Assembly: GCA_029560875.1 (NCBI GenBank)
Contig: JAKQKB010000111.1
Location: forward strand, 1-33,371
Reading direction: 5' to 3'
DNA from: Bacteroidota bacterium
Lineage (GTDB): Bacteria > Bacteroidota > Bacteroidia > Bacteroidales > Tenuifilaceae
DNA: 33,371 nt
Below the pieces are notes generated by a model that saw only the letters and a program-made list of their open reading frames with translations, was not told the DNA's origin and made no database searches. The position numbers were made by a program, and so were the translations under genes. The number at the start of each line of letters is the position of its first letter. The stretch's first letter is position 1. Positions 23,966-32,867 of this stretch are shown one piece after another.

Positions 23966-26293
23966 ATGAAAATCGGCGCAAAGATGTTACTCTTTGTAAT
24001 GATTACTTCAGTGTCAATAATGCTGGTTATTGGACTTTTTATCGGATTTAGAATCAACAAAATTGCCAACGATAATGCAGTTAAACTGGCGCAAGCCGAA
24101 GCACAGAAAACCGCCAACCAAATAAAGTCAGAGTTAGAACTTGACATGGGTTTTTCCAGAGCATTGGCTCACGCACTTTACATCTACCCTAAATTCGACA
24201 CAATTACGCTCGACTCTATTTTTTTCAATGTTTTAAACAACCAAGTTATAAACAACCCTCGCTACTTAACCGTATGGTATTCGGTGGAGTATTTTGCCTT
24301 TCGTAAGGGATATGCAAAAGATTACGGTAGACGTTCCACAACTGCTTACCTAAAAAATGGAGTTCCTGCTAGAGATATAGAGCATAAAAATGTAACCGGC
24401 GATATTACCACCAGCAACTATTACTTATCCAAAACATGCAACTGCGAAATGCTGCTGGATCCTTACACTTTTGATGTTGCTGGCAATGAGGTTTTGGCCA
24501 CAAGTTTGAGTGTCCCAATAAGAGTTAATGGGAAGTTTGCCGGCCTAGGAGGGGTAGACATTTCGTTAGAAAAATTTCAGGAGCAGATAGAGAAAATTAA
24601 ACCATATAAAAACACCATTGTAGCCCTTATTGCCAACGATGGAACCATAATAGCCCATACAAAACCCGAGTTAGCCAAGCTAAAATTTACCGATTTCAAC
24701 CCTATAGATGATAATCATTTTAAAATATCGGAAAAGATAAAGAAGGGAACGGAATACAAGTATTTTTCAGAGATTAATGGTGAACAAAACCTCAACATTC
24801 TTTCCACAGTAAAAGTTGGTGACTCCCCATCTACATGGTCGGTATACCTCTCCATCCCAATGAGCGAAATAGTGGTTGATGCTAAACGTGCCGTGATATA
24901 CACAATCTTTGTTTTTATACTTGGCGTATTACTTCAATCTGTAGCAATTTGGTACATCTCACGCTCCATTGCTCAACCCATTAAAAGAACAACCGATGCC
25001 CTTAACAGTATTGCAGAAGGTGATATTGATATCAACAAAAAGATATTTGTTCACACTGGAGATGAACTGGAGGACATGGCTCGCTCTGCAAACAAACTAA
25101 TTGATGGTTTAAACCACACAGAGCAATTTGCCCGCGAAATCGGTATGGGTAAACTCGATGCTCAATTTCAACTTCTAGGCGACAAGGATATTCTAGGAAA
25201 AGCCCTTCTTGAAATGCAAAAAAGCCTTGTTAATGCAAAGGAGGCAGAAGCCAAAAGAAAAGAGGAAGAAGAACAACAAATTTGGGCAACCCAAGGTATG
25301 GCAATGTTTGGCGAGGTGCTACGCCAGCATAATGATAATTTGAACGAATTGTCGTACCTAATTATCAAAAACTTGGTAACATACACAAAATCAATACAAG
25401 GGGGCATATTTATCATTAACGACAACGACCAAGAAAATCCTGCTCTCGATATGTCGGCTTGCTTCGCATACGACCGAAGAAAATTTATGGAAAAAACCGT
25501 GCTTCCGAACGAGGGCTTGGTTGGCCGATGCTATATTGAGGGCAAAACCATCTTCATGAAGGATGTGCCAAAGAACTATATCAAAATAACATCAGGACTA
25601 GGTGAAGAAAACCCACGAAACATAATTCTTGTCCCATTAAAAGTAAACGATGATGTTCTGGGGGTAATTGAAATGGCAACATTCAACACTTACGAAAAAT
25701 ATCATATTGAATTTATCGAGAAAATTGCCACAAGCATTGCCTCAACCCTCTCCAGCGTTAGAATTAATATTCGCACAGCAGAACTTCTTGCTCGCACACA
25801 GCAACAAGCAGAGGAAATGAAGGCCCAGGAAGAAGAAATGCGTCAGAACATGGAGGAACTCCACGCTACCCAAGAAGAAATGGAGCGCAAGCGCCACGAG
25901 CAGGAAGAAATTCAGGCACAATTACGAGAGGATAAATCAATTCTTAGCAGTTTGCTTCAAAACTCTCCTGATTTAATCTACCAGAAAGATACTGATGGAC
26001 GCTATGTGCGCCTTAGCAACTCCATGATTAACCTTCTCAACATTTCTTCGGTTGAAGATGCTGTTGGATTAACCGATTTCGACCTTCTATCGGGTGACCA
26101 AGCAAGAATTATTGCAAGTTTTGATAATGAAGTAATGCGAAATAGAACTCCAATTACAAACAAGATTATTTCTTTAGTTCTAACAGATAACGAGGAGCAC
26201 AAAGCAGTTCTTACTCTTATGCCACTTATTGAAGACAATGGCGAGATGATTGGGGTTCTTGGAATAATAAAAATAATGACTGATGTCAAATAG
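23966..26293 (+). CDS. Membrane sensor with Cache, HAMP, GAF and PAS domains, no output domain
   Basis: A 775-residue protein. Transmembrane helix 7-28 is followed by a periplasmic dCache-type domain (about 35-300, ending GDSPSTWSVYLSIPM), a second helix (310-330), HAMP (331-385), a linker, a GAF domain (about 445-600), a glutamate-rich coiled coil (605-655, EEMRQNMEELHATQEEMER) and a C-terminal PAS domain (about 655-775). No histidine kinase, methyl-accepting, cyclase or phosphatase domain follows; the stop is genuine and a terminator comes directly after. I prefer ATG 23966, preceded by GAGG; ATG 23954 is possible, and earlier in-frame starts are not supported. It may signal by protein contact, for instance with the divergently encoded SpoIIE phosphatase (inference). 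Confidence 0.86.
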   Translation: MKIGAKMLLFVMITSVSIMLVIGLFIGFRINKIANDNAVKLAQAEAQKTANQIKSELELDMGFSRALAHALYIYPKFDTITLDSIFFNVLNNQVINNPRYLTVWYSVEYFAFRKGYAKDYGRRSTTAYLKNGVPARDIEHKNVTGDITTSNYYLSKTCNCEMLLDPYTFDVAGNEVLATSLSVPIRVNGKFAGLGGVDISLEKFQEQIEKIKPYKNTIVALIANDGTIIAHTKPELAKLKFTDFNPIDDNHFKISEKIKKGTEYKYFSEINGEQNLNILSTVKVGDSPSTWSVYLSIPMSEIVVDAKRAVIYTIFVFILGVLLQSVAIWYISRSIAQPIKRTTDALNSIAEGDIDINKKIFVHTGDELEDMARSANKLIDGLNHTEQFAREIGMGKLDAQFQLLGDKDILGKALLEMQKSLVNAKEAEAKRKEEEEQQIWATQGMAMFGEVLRQHNDNLNELSYLIIKNLVTYTKSIQGGIFIINDNDQENPALDMSACFAYDRRKFMEKTVLPNEGLVGRCYIEGKTIFMKDVPKNYIKITSGLGEENPRNIILVPLKVNDDVLGVIEMATFNTYEKYHIEFIEKIATSIASTLSSVRINIRTAELLARTQQQAEEMKAQEEEMRQNMEELHATQEEMERKRHEQEEIQAQLREDKSILSSLLQNSPDLIYQKDTDGRYVRLSNSMINLLNISSVEDAVGLTDFDLLSGDQARIIASFDNEVMRNRTPITNKIISLVLTDNEEHKAVLTLMPLIEDNGEMIGVLGIIKIMTDVK

Positions 26294-26315
26294 TAAATGG
26301 AGATTTATTGAAAGG

Positions 26316-26344
26316 AAAGAGCCGCAAAAGCGGCTCTTTTTTTT
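26316..26344 (+). terminator. Rho-independent terminator after the sensor gene
   Basis: AAAGAGCCGC (26316-26325), loop AAAA, GCGGCTCTTT (26330-26339), followed by an eight-T run. The A-rich left flank may let it act on the convergent gene as well. Confidence 0.92.
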
Positions 26345-26364
26345 ATGAGGAGTTATTGTGTTTA

Positions 26365-27855
26365 CTAATTTTTAATGCACCTAATTGAGTTTGCACTATT
26401 TGGTGCTGCATTCTGAAGTGTTAACATTCCTCCAGATTCTCCATAAAGTTGAACTGTCTCGGCACCGCCATCAACCCAAAAACTGGCAATAGTACCTATC
26501 ATATAAAAATTCCAACTAGCTGAAAAATCAGCATATCCTGCAGGACGCACAGAAAAACCGGTGGTATTAGTTTGTGCAAAATCGTTAATCCAAAAACCAA
26601 TAGGGTCACTAAATATTGTCCCTTTTTCGGATAGTTTCCTGCTCAATTCTTGAGTGTTGCTCATCCATTCGCTACCTCCAATAAATTTGAACAGGTCTTC
26701 CCAATCAGTATGCGTTGGTATTCGCCAACCATCTGGGCAAACATTTCCAGAACTTATTGCTGTTTGGGTGTAAAGCAATCCATAGTTTGTAATAGTGTCA
26801 GGCCAAACAGAATTATTATAAGCAAAAACTTCTGTTGGAGTTATTGGAATTGCATTTGAATATTGAGTGGATATAAGATTGTCTGCCATCCAAGTTTGAG
26901 AGCCAAGTGTTACTGTTCGGTATTTATTGCCAAGTATGTCTGTTAAAAGACCAGAGGAAATACCTACGTTTGTTGTTACGTTACCTGCAACCAACATATC
27001 TCCCTCTGAAAGAACGGTATTCTTGAAATAGGTAGAGTCGGCAGTAACTTTAAAGTAATTAGTTTGTGTACTCTTTGAGCCACTTAAACCACCCACGGCA
27101 AATCCACCTTTTGCTCCTTTTGAAGTGTTATCTATATAAACTCGAATACTATCAGGCGAAATATTTAGATACTCAACATTTGATTTTGAACCACTTAAAC
27201 CACCTACCGCAAAGCCTCCCTTTGCTCCTTTGGTAACATTGCTTCCAACATAGGACCGCACACCAGATTCGTAAACTGCAAAAACAATCTCCTTGTTTGA
27301 ATTCAAAACTGCAAAAATGGGTTGCTCTGGTTTATGGCCTGCCTTTGGCACAATATTCACTGAACTATCCGTTACAACAATATCTCCATTGGCAACCCAA
27401 TTTGTACCATCGAAATATGCTGTTTCTCCAGCATTTGCAGAATTTGTGTTTATTCCATTTGCAGCATGAAAAGCGTAAGGTACCCCATGTAATTCCTGTC
27501 TCTCAAATGGCGTAAAAGTAGTTGCTGGGCTAACCTTTAACTCAACAATCATTGAAATTCCGCCATCGGACCAGGGAATGCTGGCAAAGGTACCTTCAAC
27601 AGGCAAACCTTTTCCAACAACTAGCGTTGCTATACCCAAGCTATTTGTTGTTATATCGTGGGTTTCCTTGTAATAATAGTTAGTACCCGCCTTATTTGTA
27701 ACATTAATACGGATTGTAGCCGATTTACCCGGCAACGCATTTCCGCTAGCATCTCTAAGAACAGCCTGATAACTGATACCATACTGAACTTGAGCATTCA
27801 GCTCTGTAGATAAAAATACTATCAGAACCAATGCAAGTTTTGTAAACGTTCTCAT
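26365..27855 (-). CDS. Secreted FISUMP-domain protein with internal Gly-rich repeats
   Basis: A 496-residue exported protein. The signal peptide (1-21, ending NAQ) is followed by an N-terminal beta domain (about 25-133, ISYQAVLRDASGNAL...VPYAFHAANG) common at the start of Bacteroidota surface proteins. Two copies of KGAKGGFAVGGLSGSKS (209-225 and 246-262) sit about 20 residues apart, with similar tails (YLNISPDSI, YFKVTADST). The C-terminal FISUMP domain (about 305-496) shows SQTWMADNL, NVCPDGWRIPTHTDWEDL and the closing SIRCIKN. It is likely cell-surface or secreted; function unknown. It is monocistronic, convergent with the sensor gene and divergent from the ECF sigma gene. Confidence 0.88.
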   Translation of the reverse strand: MRTFTKLALVLIVFLSTELNAQVQYGISYQAVLRDASGNALPGKSATIRINVTNKAGTNYYYKETHDITTNSLGIATLVVGKGLPVEGTFASIPWSDGGISMIVELKVSPATTFTPFERQELHGVPYAFHAANGINTNSANAGETAYFDGTNWVANGDIVVTDSSVNIVPKAGHKPEQPIFAVLNSNKEIVFAVYESGVRSYVGSNVTKGAKGGFAVGGLSGSKSNVEYLNISPDSIRVYIDNTSKGAKGGFAVGGLSGSKSTQTNYFKVTADSTYFKNTVLSEGDMLVAGNVTTNVGISSGLLTDILGNKYRTVTLGSQTWMADNLISTQYSNAIPITPTEVFAYNNSVWPDTITNYGLLYTQTAISSGNVCPDGWRIPTHTDWEDLFKFIGGSEWMSNTQELSRKLSEKGTIFSDPIGFWINDFAQTNTTGFSVRPAGYADFSASWNFYMIGTIASFWVDGGAETVQLYGESGGMLTLQNAAPNSANSIRCIKN

Positions 27856-28046
27856 ATTCTATTTGTTAGTTAGTTTAAGAGTTATAAAAATACTTCAAAT
27901 TACAATTTTTATCAATAAAATAAACAAATAATTGACCAGTGTAAATATTGCGTACACAAAACTTCAAACAAAGAAAATGGAATATTGTTTGCAAGCATCC
28001 TCTTGGCTATAAGGAATGTGTTCGTACAAATTAATACATTTGTGGC

Positions 28047-28072
28047 TGTAACTTTTTAAAAGCTCAAGCGTC
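28047..28072 (+). promoter_or_regulatory. Putative ECF-type autoregulatory promoter
   Basis: TGTAAC (28047-28052), a 16-base spacer and CGTC (28069-28072) fit the AAC/CGTC layout of many ECF sigma promoters and lie 25 bases before the sigma gene. No TAnnTTTG element at suitable distance is seen. It suggests that the sigma factor drives its own operon. Confidence 0.6.
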
Positions 28073-28097
28073 CTACAATAAAATTTAGACCGGTTTA

Positions 28098-28583
28098 ATG
28101 ACAGTTGAAGAGTATAACAAATGTGTTGATTTTTACTCCGATGGCATTTACAGATTTGCACTGAAACTGCTTAAGGATACCGATTTAGCACAGGACAACG
28201 TACAGGATTCCTTTGAGAAACTTTGGATAAAGCATTCCGAGGTGGACTTTACCAAGGCAAAGTCGTACCTTTTTACAACATGTTACAACGGCTCTATTGA
28301 TATACTGCGTAAAGAAAAACGCCACACGGAATACTCAAATCAACTGCCCGATAAAGAGTATAGCACCAATATTCATTTTGATGTTAGTGAGATACTTGGC
28401 AAAGCGGTTGACCAATTGCCTGAAATACAAAAGTCGGTTCTGCTTCTTCGTGACTATGAGGGTTACTCCTACGAGGAAATAGGGGAAATTACTGGTTTAA
28501 ATGAATCGCAGGTGAAGGTTTATATCTACAGAGCACGACTTTCACTTAAAAATTATTTAGTAAGCATTGAGAATTTAATATAG
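28098..28583 (+). CDS. ECF-family RNA polymerase sigma factor
   Basis: A 161-residue sigma-70 family protein with only regions 2 and 4. Region 2 covers about 5-75 (DLAQDNVQDSFEKLW is helix 2.1-2.2; KSYLFTTCYNGSIDILR covers 2.3-2.4). Region 4 covers about 105-155 (LPEIQKSVLLLRDYEGYSY, then the helix-turn-helix EIGEITGLNESQVKVYIYRARLSL split over two helices). It has the compact length of the ECF group. The downstream gene encodes a membrane anti-sigma-like protein and the next a beta-barrel protein, so the operon probably senses the state of the envelope. Confidence 0.93.
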   Translation: MTVEEYNKCVDFYSDGIYRFALKLLKDTDLAQDNVQDSFEKLWIKHSEVDFTKAKSYLFTTCYNGSIDILRKEKRHTEYSNQLPDKEYSTNIHFDVSEILGKAVDQLPEIQKSVLLLRDYEGYSYEEIGEITGLNESQVKVYIYRARLSLKNYLVSIENLI

Positions 28584-28588
28584 CAGCC

Positions 28589-29602
28589 ATGAATATCAAC
28601 CGAGAGAATTACGAAACCATTCTGGTGGATTACCTCGATGGAAAACTATGTCCAGAGGATGAGGCTGAACTTATGTTTTTTTTACTCAAAAATCCAGATA
28701 TTGCTGATGAGTTTGAGGGGTTAAATGATGTAACACTAAGTCCTGCACCCATGCACTTTCCGAGCAAATCGGCTCTAAAAAAACATCACTATCAATCCAT
28801 GGGTATTGATAATGAGATTGAGTACCTTTGCATTGCAAATTTGGAGGGGGATTTAACAACTGACGAAGATGTTAGACTTAGAAAACTTTCCGAAGGAGAC
28901 GAAAGTATTCGCCATATTAAAACTGTGTTTTCCAATACAAAACTAGCAGTTCCTCACGAGATTATTTATCCTCACAAATCGAACATCAAAAGGTTATTGG
29001 TAATTCCAATTCGTAGGTCGACTTTTAGAATTGTAATGGGGGCAGCAGCCTCTGTAGCCATTATGCTAGGAGTATATGCCGCTTTGGATTTTGAAAAATC
29101 AATTAAAACTATAGCCGACAATCAGCCAAACACAATACAAAGTAACCTGAATCCGAAAGACAATAATTCCACGGAGAAGAACCTTTCGCTGACCGATAAG
29201 AGTAATACCAGCAAAAAAGTAATAGTTAGCCCAAGAGTTGATAAATCATCGCCGCATAATGTTAGCCAGGAAACCTTGACTAATATTGAGAAGCAAAACC
29301 TTGAAACGATTCAGGCATTACCTGCTAAACTTAATCTTGTTGCACAGGTATCTCCATCTAAACTTGATTTGCCATCTCATAAATCAACAATTAACGAGAT
29401 AGATAACAACATCCCTCAGGTTTACGGAAATACAAAGGAGTACACCTTAGCCGATATTGCCAAGCAAGGATTAAAAAAAGTAGCAAACTCTTTAGGGGTT
29501 GAATATGAAGTTAAAAAAAATGAGGATGGAAAATTAAAAAAACTATCCATAGAAAGCAGTCTGCTTGCGTTTTCCACAACAAAAAATAAAAATGATGAGT
29601 AA
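28589..29602 (+). CDS. Membrane-anchored anti-sigma-like protein
   Basis: A 337-residue protein starting 5 bases after the sigma gene. The cytoplasmic N-terminus (1-145) begins YETILVDYLDGKLCPEDEAELMFFL, a layout common in Bacteroidota anti-sigma proteins. It is a small helical unit that appears a second time around residues 77-120 (EYLCIANLEGDLTTDEDVRL), suggesting an internal duplication. One transmembrane helix (about 146-166) follows, then a periplasmic Ser/Asn/Lys-rich region. It is placed to hold the sigma factor until an envelope signal arrives; that role is inferred from position and layout. No protease site can be seen directly. Confidence 0.8.
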   Translation: MNINRENYETILVDYLDGKLCPEDEAELMFFLLKNPDIADEFEGLNDVTLSPAPMHFPSKSALKKHHYQSMGIDNEIEYLCIANLEGDLTTDEDVRLRKLSEGDESIRHIKTVFSNTKLAVPHEIIYPHKSNIKRLLVIPIRRSTFRIVMGAAASVAIMLGVYAALDFEKSIKTIADNQPNTIQSNLNPKDNNSTEKNLSLTDKSNTSKKVIVSPRVDKSSPHNVSQETLTNIEKQNLETIQALPAKLNLVAQVSPSKLDLPSHKSTINEIDNNIPQVYGNTKEYTLADIAKQGLKKVANSLGVEYEVKKNEDGKLKKLSIESSLLAFSTTKNKNDE

Positions 29603-29675
29603 GCCTGTAACAAACTCAAAGGTTGTTCGTCATACGAGAAAACAAAGCAAGTAAAACCATTTAAAATCAAAAATT

Positions 29676-30644
29676 ATGAAAAGTTTTTTATTAGCAGGAA
29701 TGCTCGTTATGAGTAGCGTTGGATTGATTGCTCAAAATCAAGAAAACGAATTAAGAAATCTGGAAAAAGTTGATACTATTAAAAATTCTCAATCGGACAC
29801 ATCAACAGTAATTATCAAAAATGCCACTATTCACGAAAACATAGTGACAAAAAGCGGTGATACAATCAAAGTTAAGTCCGATACTGCAATTATTCGATTA
29901 GGTAAGAAAAAGATTGTATTTGTTGAATCTGAAGACAAGACAACTATTGAATTCCCTGATGAAAAGAAAGATTTTGTTTATGAGTTCAAGGAAAAGAAGC
30001 GCTTCAAAGGGCACTGGTCGGGTATTGAAATGGGTATAAACGGTTTTATGGACAAGAACCAATCCATGAACCTTAAGAACGAATTGGCATGGCTAGACCT
30101 TAAACAAGCCCGTTCTTGGAACTTCAACATAAACTTTATGCAGTATAGCATAGGTTTGGGCTCCGATAAGGTTGGCATTGTAACAGGTATGGGTCTGGAG
30201 TTTAATAACTACCATTTCTCAAACCCAATCAGTTTACAGGTAACCGATGGAATTACTACAGTGGATAGCACATACATTAAAGCTGACTATAGGGTTGATA
30301 AAACTAAGCTAAGCACAACAAACCTTACCTTACCACTATTGTTAGAGTTCCAAATTCCAACGGGTGAGAAAAAACATAGAATTTACATGTCTGCGGGTAT
30401 TATTAGCGGATTAAGACTAGGTTCGCACACAAAGGTTGTATACGATGATGGAGATAAGCGTAAAGACAAGAACCGAGGCGACTTTAACATTGCTACTTTC
30501 CGCTATGGGTTTACAGCGCGTATGGGTTACAGAGCAATTAGGCTATACGCCAACTACTACCCAGTGCAACTTTTTGAGAAAGACAAAGGCCCTGAGGTTT
30601 ATCCTTTCTCTGTTGGTTTAGTTCTAATCCCTTTCAGCAACTAA
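29676..30644 (+). CDS. Outer-membrane beta-barrel protein
   Basis: A 322-residue exported protein. The signal peptide (1-20, VGLIAQ) is followed by a polar strand-rich region (about 25-110) with repeated VKSDT and IKNAT segments. The C-terminal part (about 112-322) has alternating-hydrophobicity strands: WSGIEMGINGFM, WNFNINFMQYSIGLG, GIVTGMGLEFNNYHF, RYGFTARMGYRAIRLYANYY. It ends in a hydrophobic strand (PFSVGLVLIPFSN), typical of small PorT/OmpA-like barrels. As third gene of the ECF operon, it may be a regulon target or part of the sensing path. A terminator follows. Confidence 0.82.
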   Translation: MKSFLLAGMLVMSSVGLIAQNQENELRNLEKVDTIKNSQSDTSTVIIKNATIHENIVTKSGDTIKVKSDTAIIRLGKKKIVFVESEDKTTIEFPDEKKDFVYEFKEKKRFKGHWSGIEMGINGFMDKNQSMNLKNELAWLDLKQARSWNFNINFMQYSIGLGSDKVGIVTGMGLEFNNYHFSNPISLQVTDGITTVDSTYIKADYRVDKTKLSTTNLTLPLLLEFQIPTGEKKHRIYMSAGIISGLRLGSHTKVVYDDGDKRKDKNRGDFNIATFRYGFTARMGYRAIRLYANYYPVQLFEKDKGPEVYPFSVGLVLIPFSN

Positions 30645-30664
30645 GAAAACTTATTGTACAAAAG

Positions 30665-30691
30665 ACCGAAGATTGCTCTTCGGTTTTTTTT
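30665..30691 (+). terminator. Rho-independent terminator of the ECF operon
   Basis: ACCGAAGA (30665-30672), loop TTGC, TCTTCGGT (30677-30684), then a run of eight Ts. Confidence 0.9.
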
Positions 30692-30706
30692 ATATCTCAT
30701 TTTTAG

Positions 30707-30714
30707 TAATTTTG
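30707..30714 (+). promoter_or_regulatory. -7 promoter element of the TPR gene
   Basis: TAATTTTG matches TAnnTTTG. The predicted transcript start (about 30721) lies after the first in-frame ATG (30719), which favours the second ATG (30737) as the true start. The -33 region falls in the preceding terminator T tract and is poorly defined. Confidence 0.5.
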
Positions 30715-30736
30715 ATAGATGCACAACCATTATTCA

Positions 30737-32029
30737 ATGAATAAGCCGTTGCTCAAAATATCCACCTTAGTATTAATATTCTGTTCGATTATATCAAAAT
30801 CGCAGAATATTGATAGTTTAATTAGCGCCCTAAATAATCAGAGAAACGATACGGCTCATTATAACTTAATTGCAAAAATAGCCTTAGCATACTCTGACAG
30901 TAGTTACAACAAAAGCCTACAATACTGGCAAAAGGCATTAGAACTTTCACAGAAAATCAAGCAGACAAAACTTACAGCTGATTCTTATCATCAGATTGGG
31001 TATAGCTATCAAAAAATGGGGGAATTTCATTTAGCCTTGGAAAACCTAACAAAAGCATCACTAATATATTATGACTTAAATGAGCAAAAAGATTTAGCCG
31101 GAGTGCTCAACGATATAGGCTTAATATACCGCAATTGGAACAAATACGACGATGCTCTAGTGACTTACTTTAGAGCGCTCGAAATATTTGACGGCATACC
31201 TGATGCCGAAGGTTCTGCAATGGTCTCAAACAATATTGGTCAAATTTACTTCTATAGAGAGAATTACGCCAAGGCCATAAATTACTTCGAAAGGTACCTT
31301 AAGGTTAATCAACAACTTAAAAACCCCAGGGCGGTTGCTGGTGCTGCCAATAATATTGCCAGCGCAAACATGGAACTCTCTCAATACGACGAAGCATTAC
31401 GCAATTACTTAAAAGCACTAAAAATTTACGATTCGCTCGACATTCAAATAGGAGTGGCAATAATACACGACAATATAGGCTCGCTATTCTACCAAAAACA
31501 ACAGTACAACGATGCATTGCTTTACCACAAAAAAGCGCTAGAAACATTTGAGTATCTAAATAGCCCTGTAAGAACCTGCAATACCATTAAAAATATTGGT
31601 ATGGTATATTTAAAACAAAATAAGCGTCAATTAGCAATAAAAGAATTAGAGCAATCATTGGCTCTAGCCACAAAAATTGGCCAAAAAGAAATAATAGCAA
31701 ACCTTTACCAAACCCTTGCGCAAGCATACAAGGACGAAGAAAACTATAAATTGGCTTACAACTATCTTGAGAAATACGTTGCTCAAAAGGATTCCCTTCA
31801 GAATTCTGAGTCTTTGGAAAAAATTACACAGTTACAGGCAGAATACGAATTGCAAAAAAGAGAACACGAAGTTTTATCAGTTGAGAATCGTGAAAGAAAT
31901 AGGCACATAATACTTTACGGCCTTATAGGTTTCTTTACAATTTTACTATTGCTTCTGTTTCTTTTGCACAAAGAAAATCACAGTAAGAAAGAGGCATTAC
32001 GACGGTTATCAACTAAAAACAGCAATTAG
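30737..32029 (+). CDS. TPR protein with C-terminal membrane anchor
   Basis: A 430-residue protein from ATG 30737 (the ATG at 30719 adds six residues). A signal-like hydrophobic N-terminus (4-22, ending SKSQ) precedes about seven TPR repeats (residues 30-350; GYSYQKMGEFHLALENLTKA and NIGQIYFYRENYAKAINYFE are clear examples). A short coiled coil and one transmembrane helix (about 391-411) follow. The protein then stops after about 20 basic residues. In related Bacteroidota proteins this topology usually continues into a LuxR-type DNA-binding or kinase domain, which is absent here. It resembles the sensor half of the SpoIIE protein at 21482-23779. Confidence 0.84.
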   Translation: MNKPLLKISTLVLIFCSIISKSQNIDSLISALNNQRNDTAHYNLIAKIALAYSDSSYNKSLQYWQKALELSQKIKQTKLTADSYHQIGYSYQKMGEFHLALENLTKASLIYYDLNEQKDLAGVLNDIGLIYRNWNKYDDALVTYFRALEIFDGIPDAEGSAMVSNNIGQIYFYRENYAKAINYFERYLKVNQQLKNPRAVAGAANNIASANMELSQYDEALRNYLKALKIYDSLDIQIGVAIIHDNIGSLFYQKQQYNDALLYHKKALETFEYLNSPVRTCNTIKNIGMVYLKQNKRQLAIKELEQSLALATKIGQKEIIANLYQTLAQAYKDEENYKLAYNYLEKYVAQKDSLQNSESLEKITQLQAEYELQKREHEVLSVENRERNRHIILYGLIGFFTILLLLLFLLHKENHSKKEALRRLSTKNSN

Positions 32030-32154
32030 TCAAAAGTATTAATCATTAATTTTGAAAGTGAAAAAAAAAATCTAAATTTAAGAATCATCAATTATTCAAC
32101 TCTTGTAATTGAAATAAAATATACCGTTTTTTATAGTTCAAAAATCATAGCACT

Positions 32155-32862
32155 ATGGTAAAGTTACTTTTAATAAGCAACTCAACAAATGCAGGCGAAG
32201 CCTACTTGGAGCATCCAAAGGAGGAGATTAAAAAATTCTTGGGTAATGTAAAAAAAGTGTTGTTCCTACCCTGGGCAGCAGTAACCTATAGCTATGATGA
32301 GTACGAACGCAAAGTACAGGCGCGTTTTAGCGAATTTGGCGTTGAGGTGGATTCCATTCACCATTATAGAAACACAAAACTAGCAATCCAAGAAGCGGAG
32401 GCAATAGTTGTTGGAGGAGGAAATACATTCAAATTACTAAAAACCATTCAACAACACGATATTATTGAAACAGTGCGTAGTAAGGTTCTAAGCGGCACTC
32501 CTTACATTGGCTGGAGCGCTGGAGCTAACGTTGCTTGTCCAACAGTCTGCACAACCAACGATATGCCTATAACGGAGCCCGATAATTTCAACGCATTTAA
32601 CTTGGTTCGCTTTCAAATAAACCCTCATTATCTTGATGCACACCCCACAGGACATGCCGGAGAAACCCGAGAACAACGGATTATAGAGTTTACGGAAATG
32701 GACCCTTACACTTACGTTGTGGGATTAAGAGAGGGAACCATGCTTCTATTAGAAAATGTTACCTTAACACTAAAAGGCCCCAAGCCCGCAAGAATTTTCA
32801 AAAAAGGAATGGCTCCAATGGAAGTTAATGCTGGCGACGATTTGGACTTCCTCTTTGAATAG
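32155..32862 (+). CDS. pepE: Dipeptidase E (alpha-aspartyl dipeptidase, family S51)
   Basis: A 235-residue cytoplasmic serine peptidase that splits dipeptides with N-terminal aspartate. The length is that of characterised PepE. GGGNT (87-91), the nucleophile elbow GWSAGAN with S121, and NPHYLDAHP with H158 are present, as is the TTNDMP segment carrying an acidic residue near 136. It is monocistronic; its stop is only 5 bases from the stop of the convergent kinase gene, with no terminator between. Confidence 0.95.
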   Translation: MVKLLLISNSTNAGEAYLEHPKEEIKKFLGNVKKVLFLPWAAVTYSYDEYERKVQARFSEFGVEVDSIHHYRNTKLAIQEAEAIVVGGGNTFKLLKTIQQHDIIETVRSKVLSGTPYIGWSAGANVACPTVCTTNDMPITEPDNFNAFNLVRFQINPHYLDAHPTGHAGETREQRIIEFTEMDPYTYVVGLREGTMLLLENVTLTLKGPKPARIFKKGMAPMEVNAGDDLDFLFE

Positions 32863-32867
32863 GTTTA

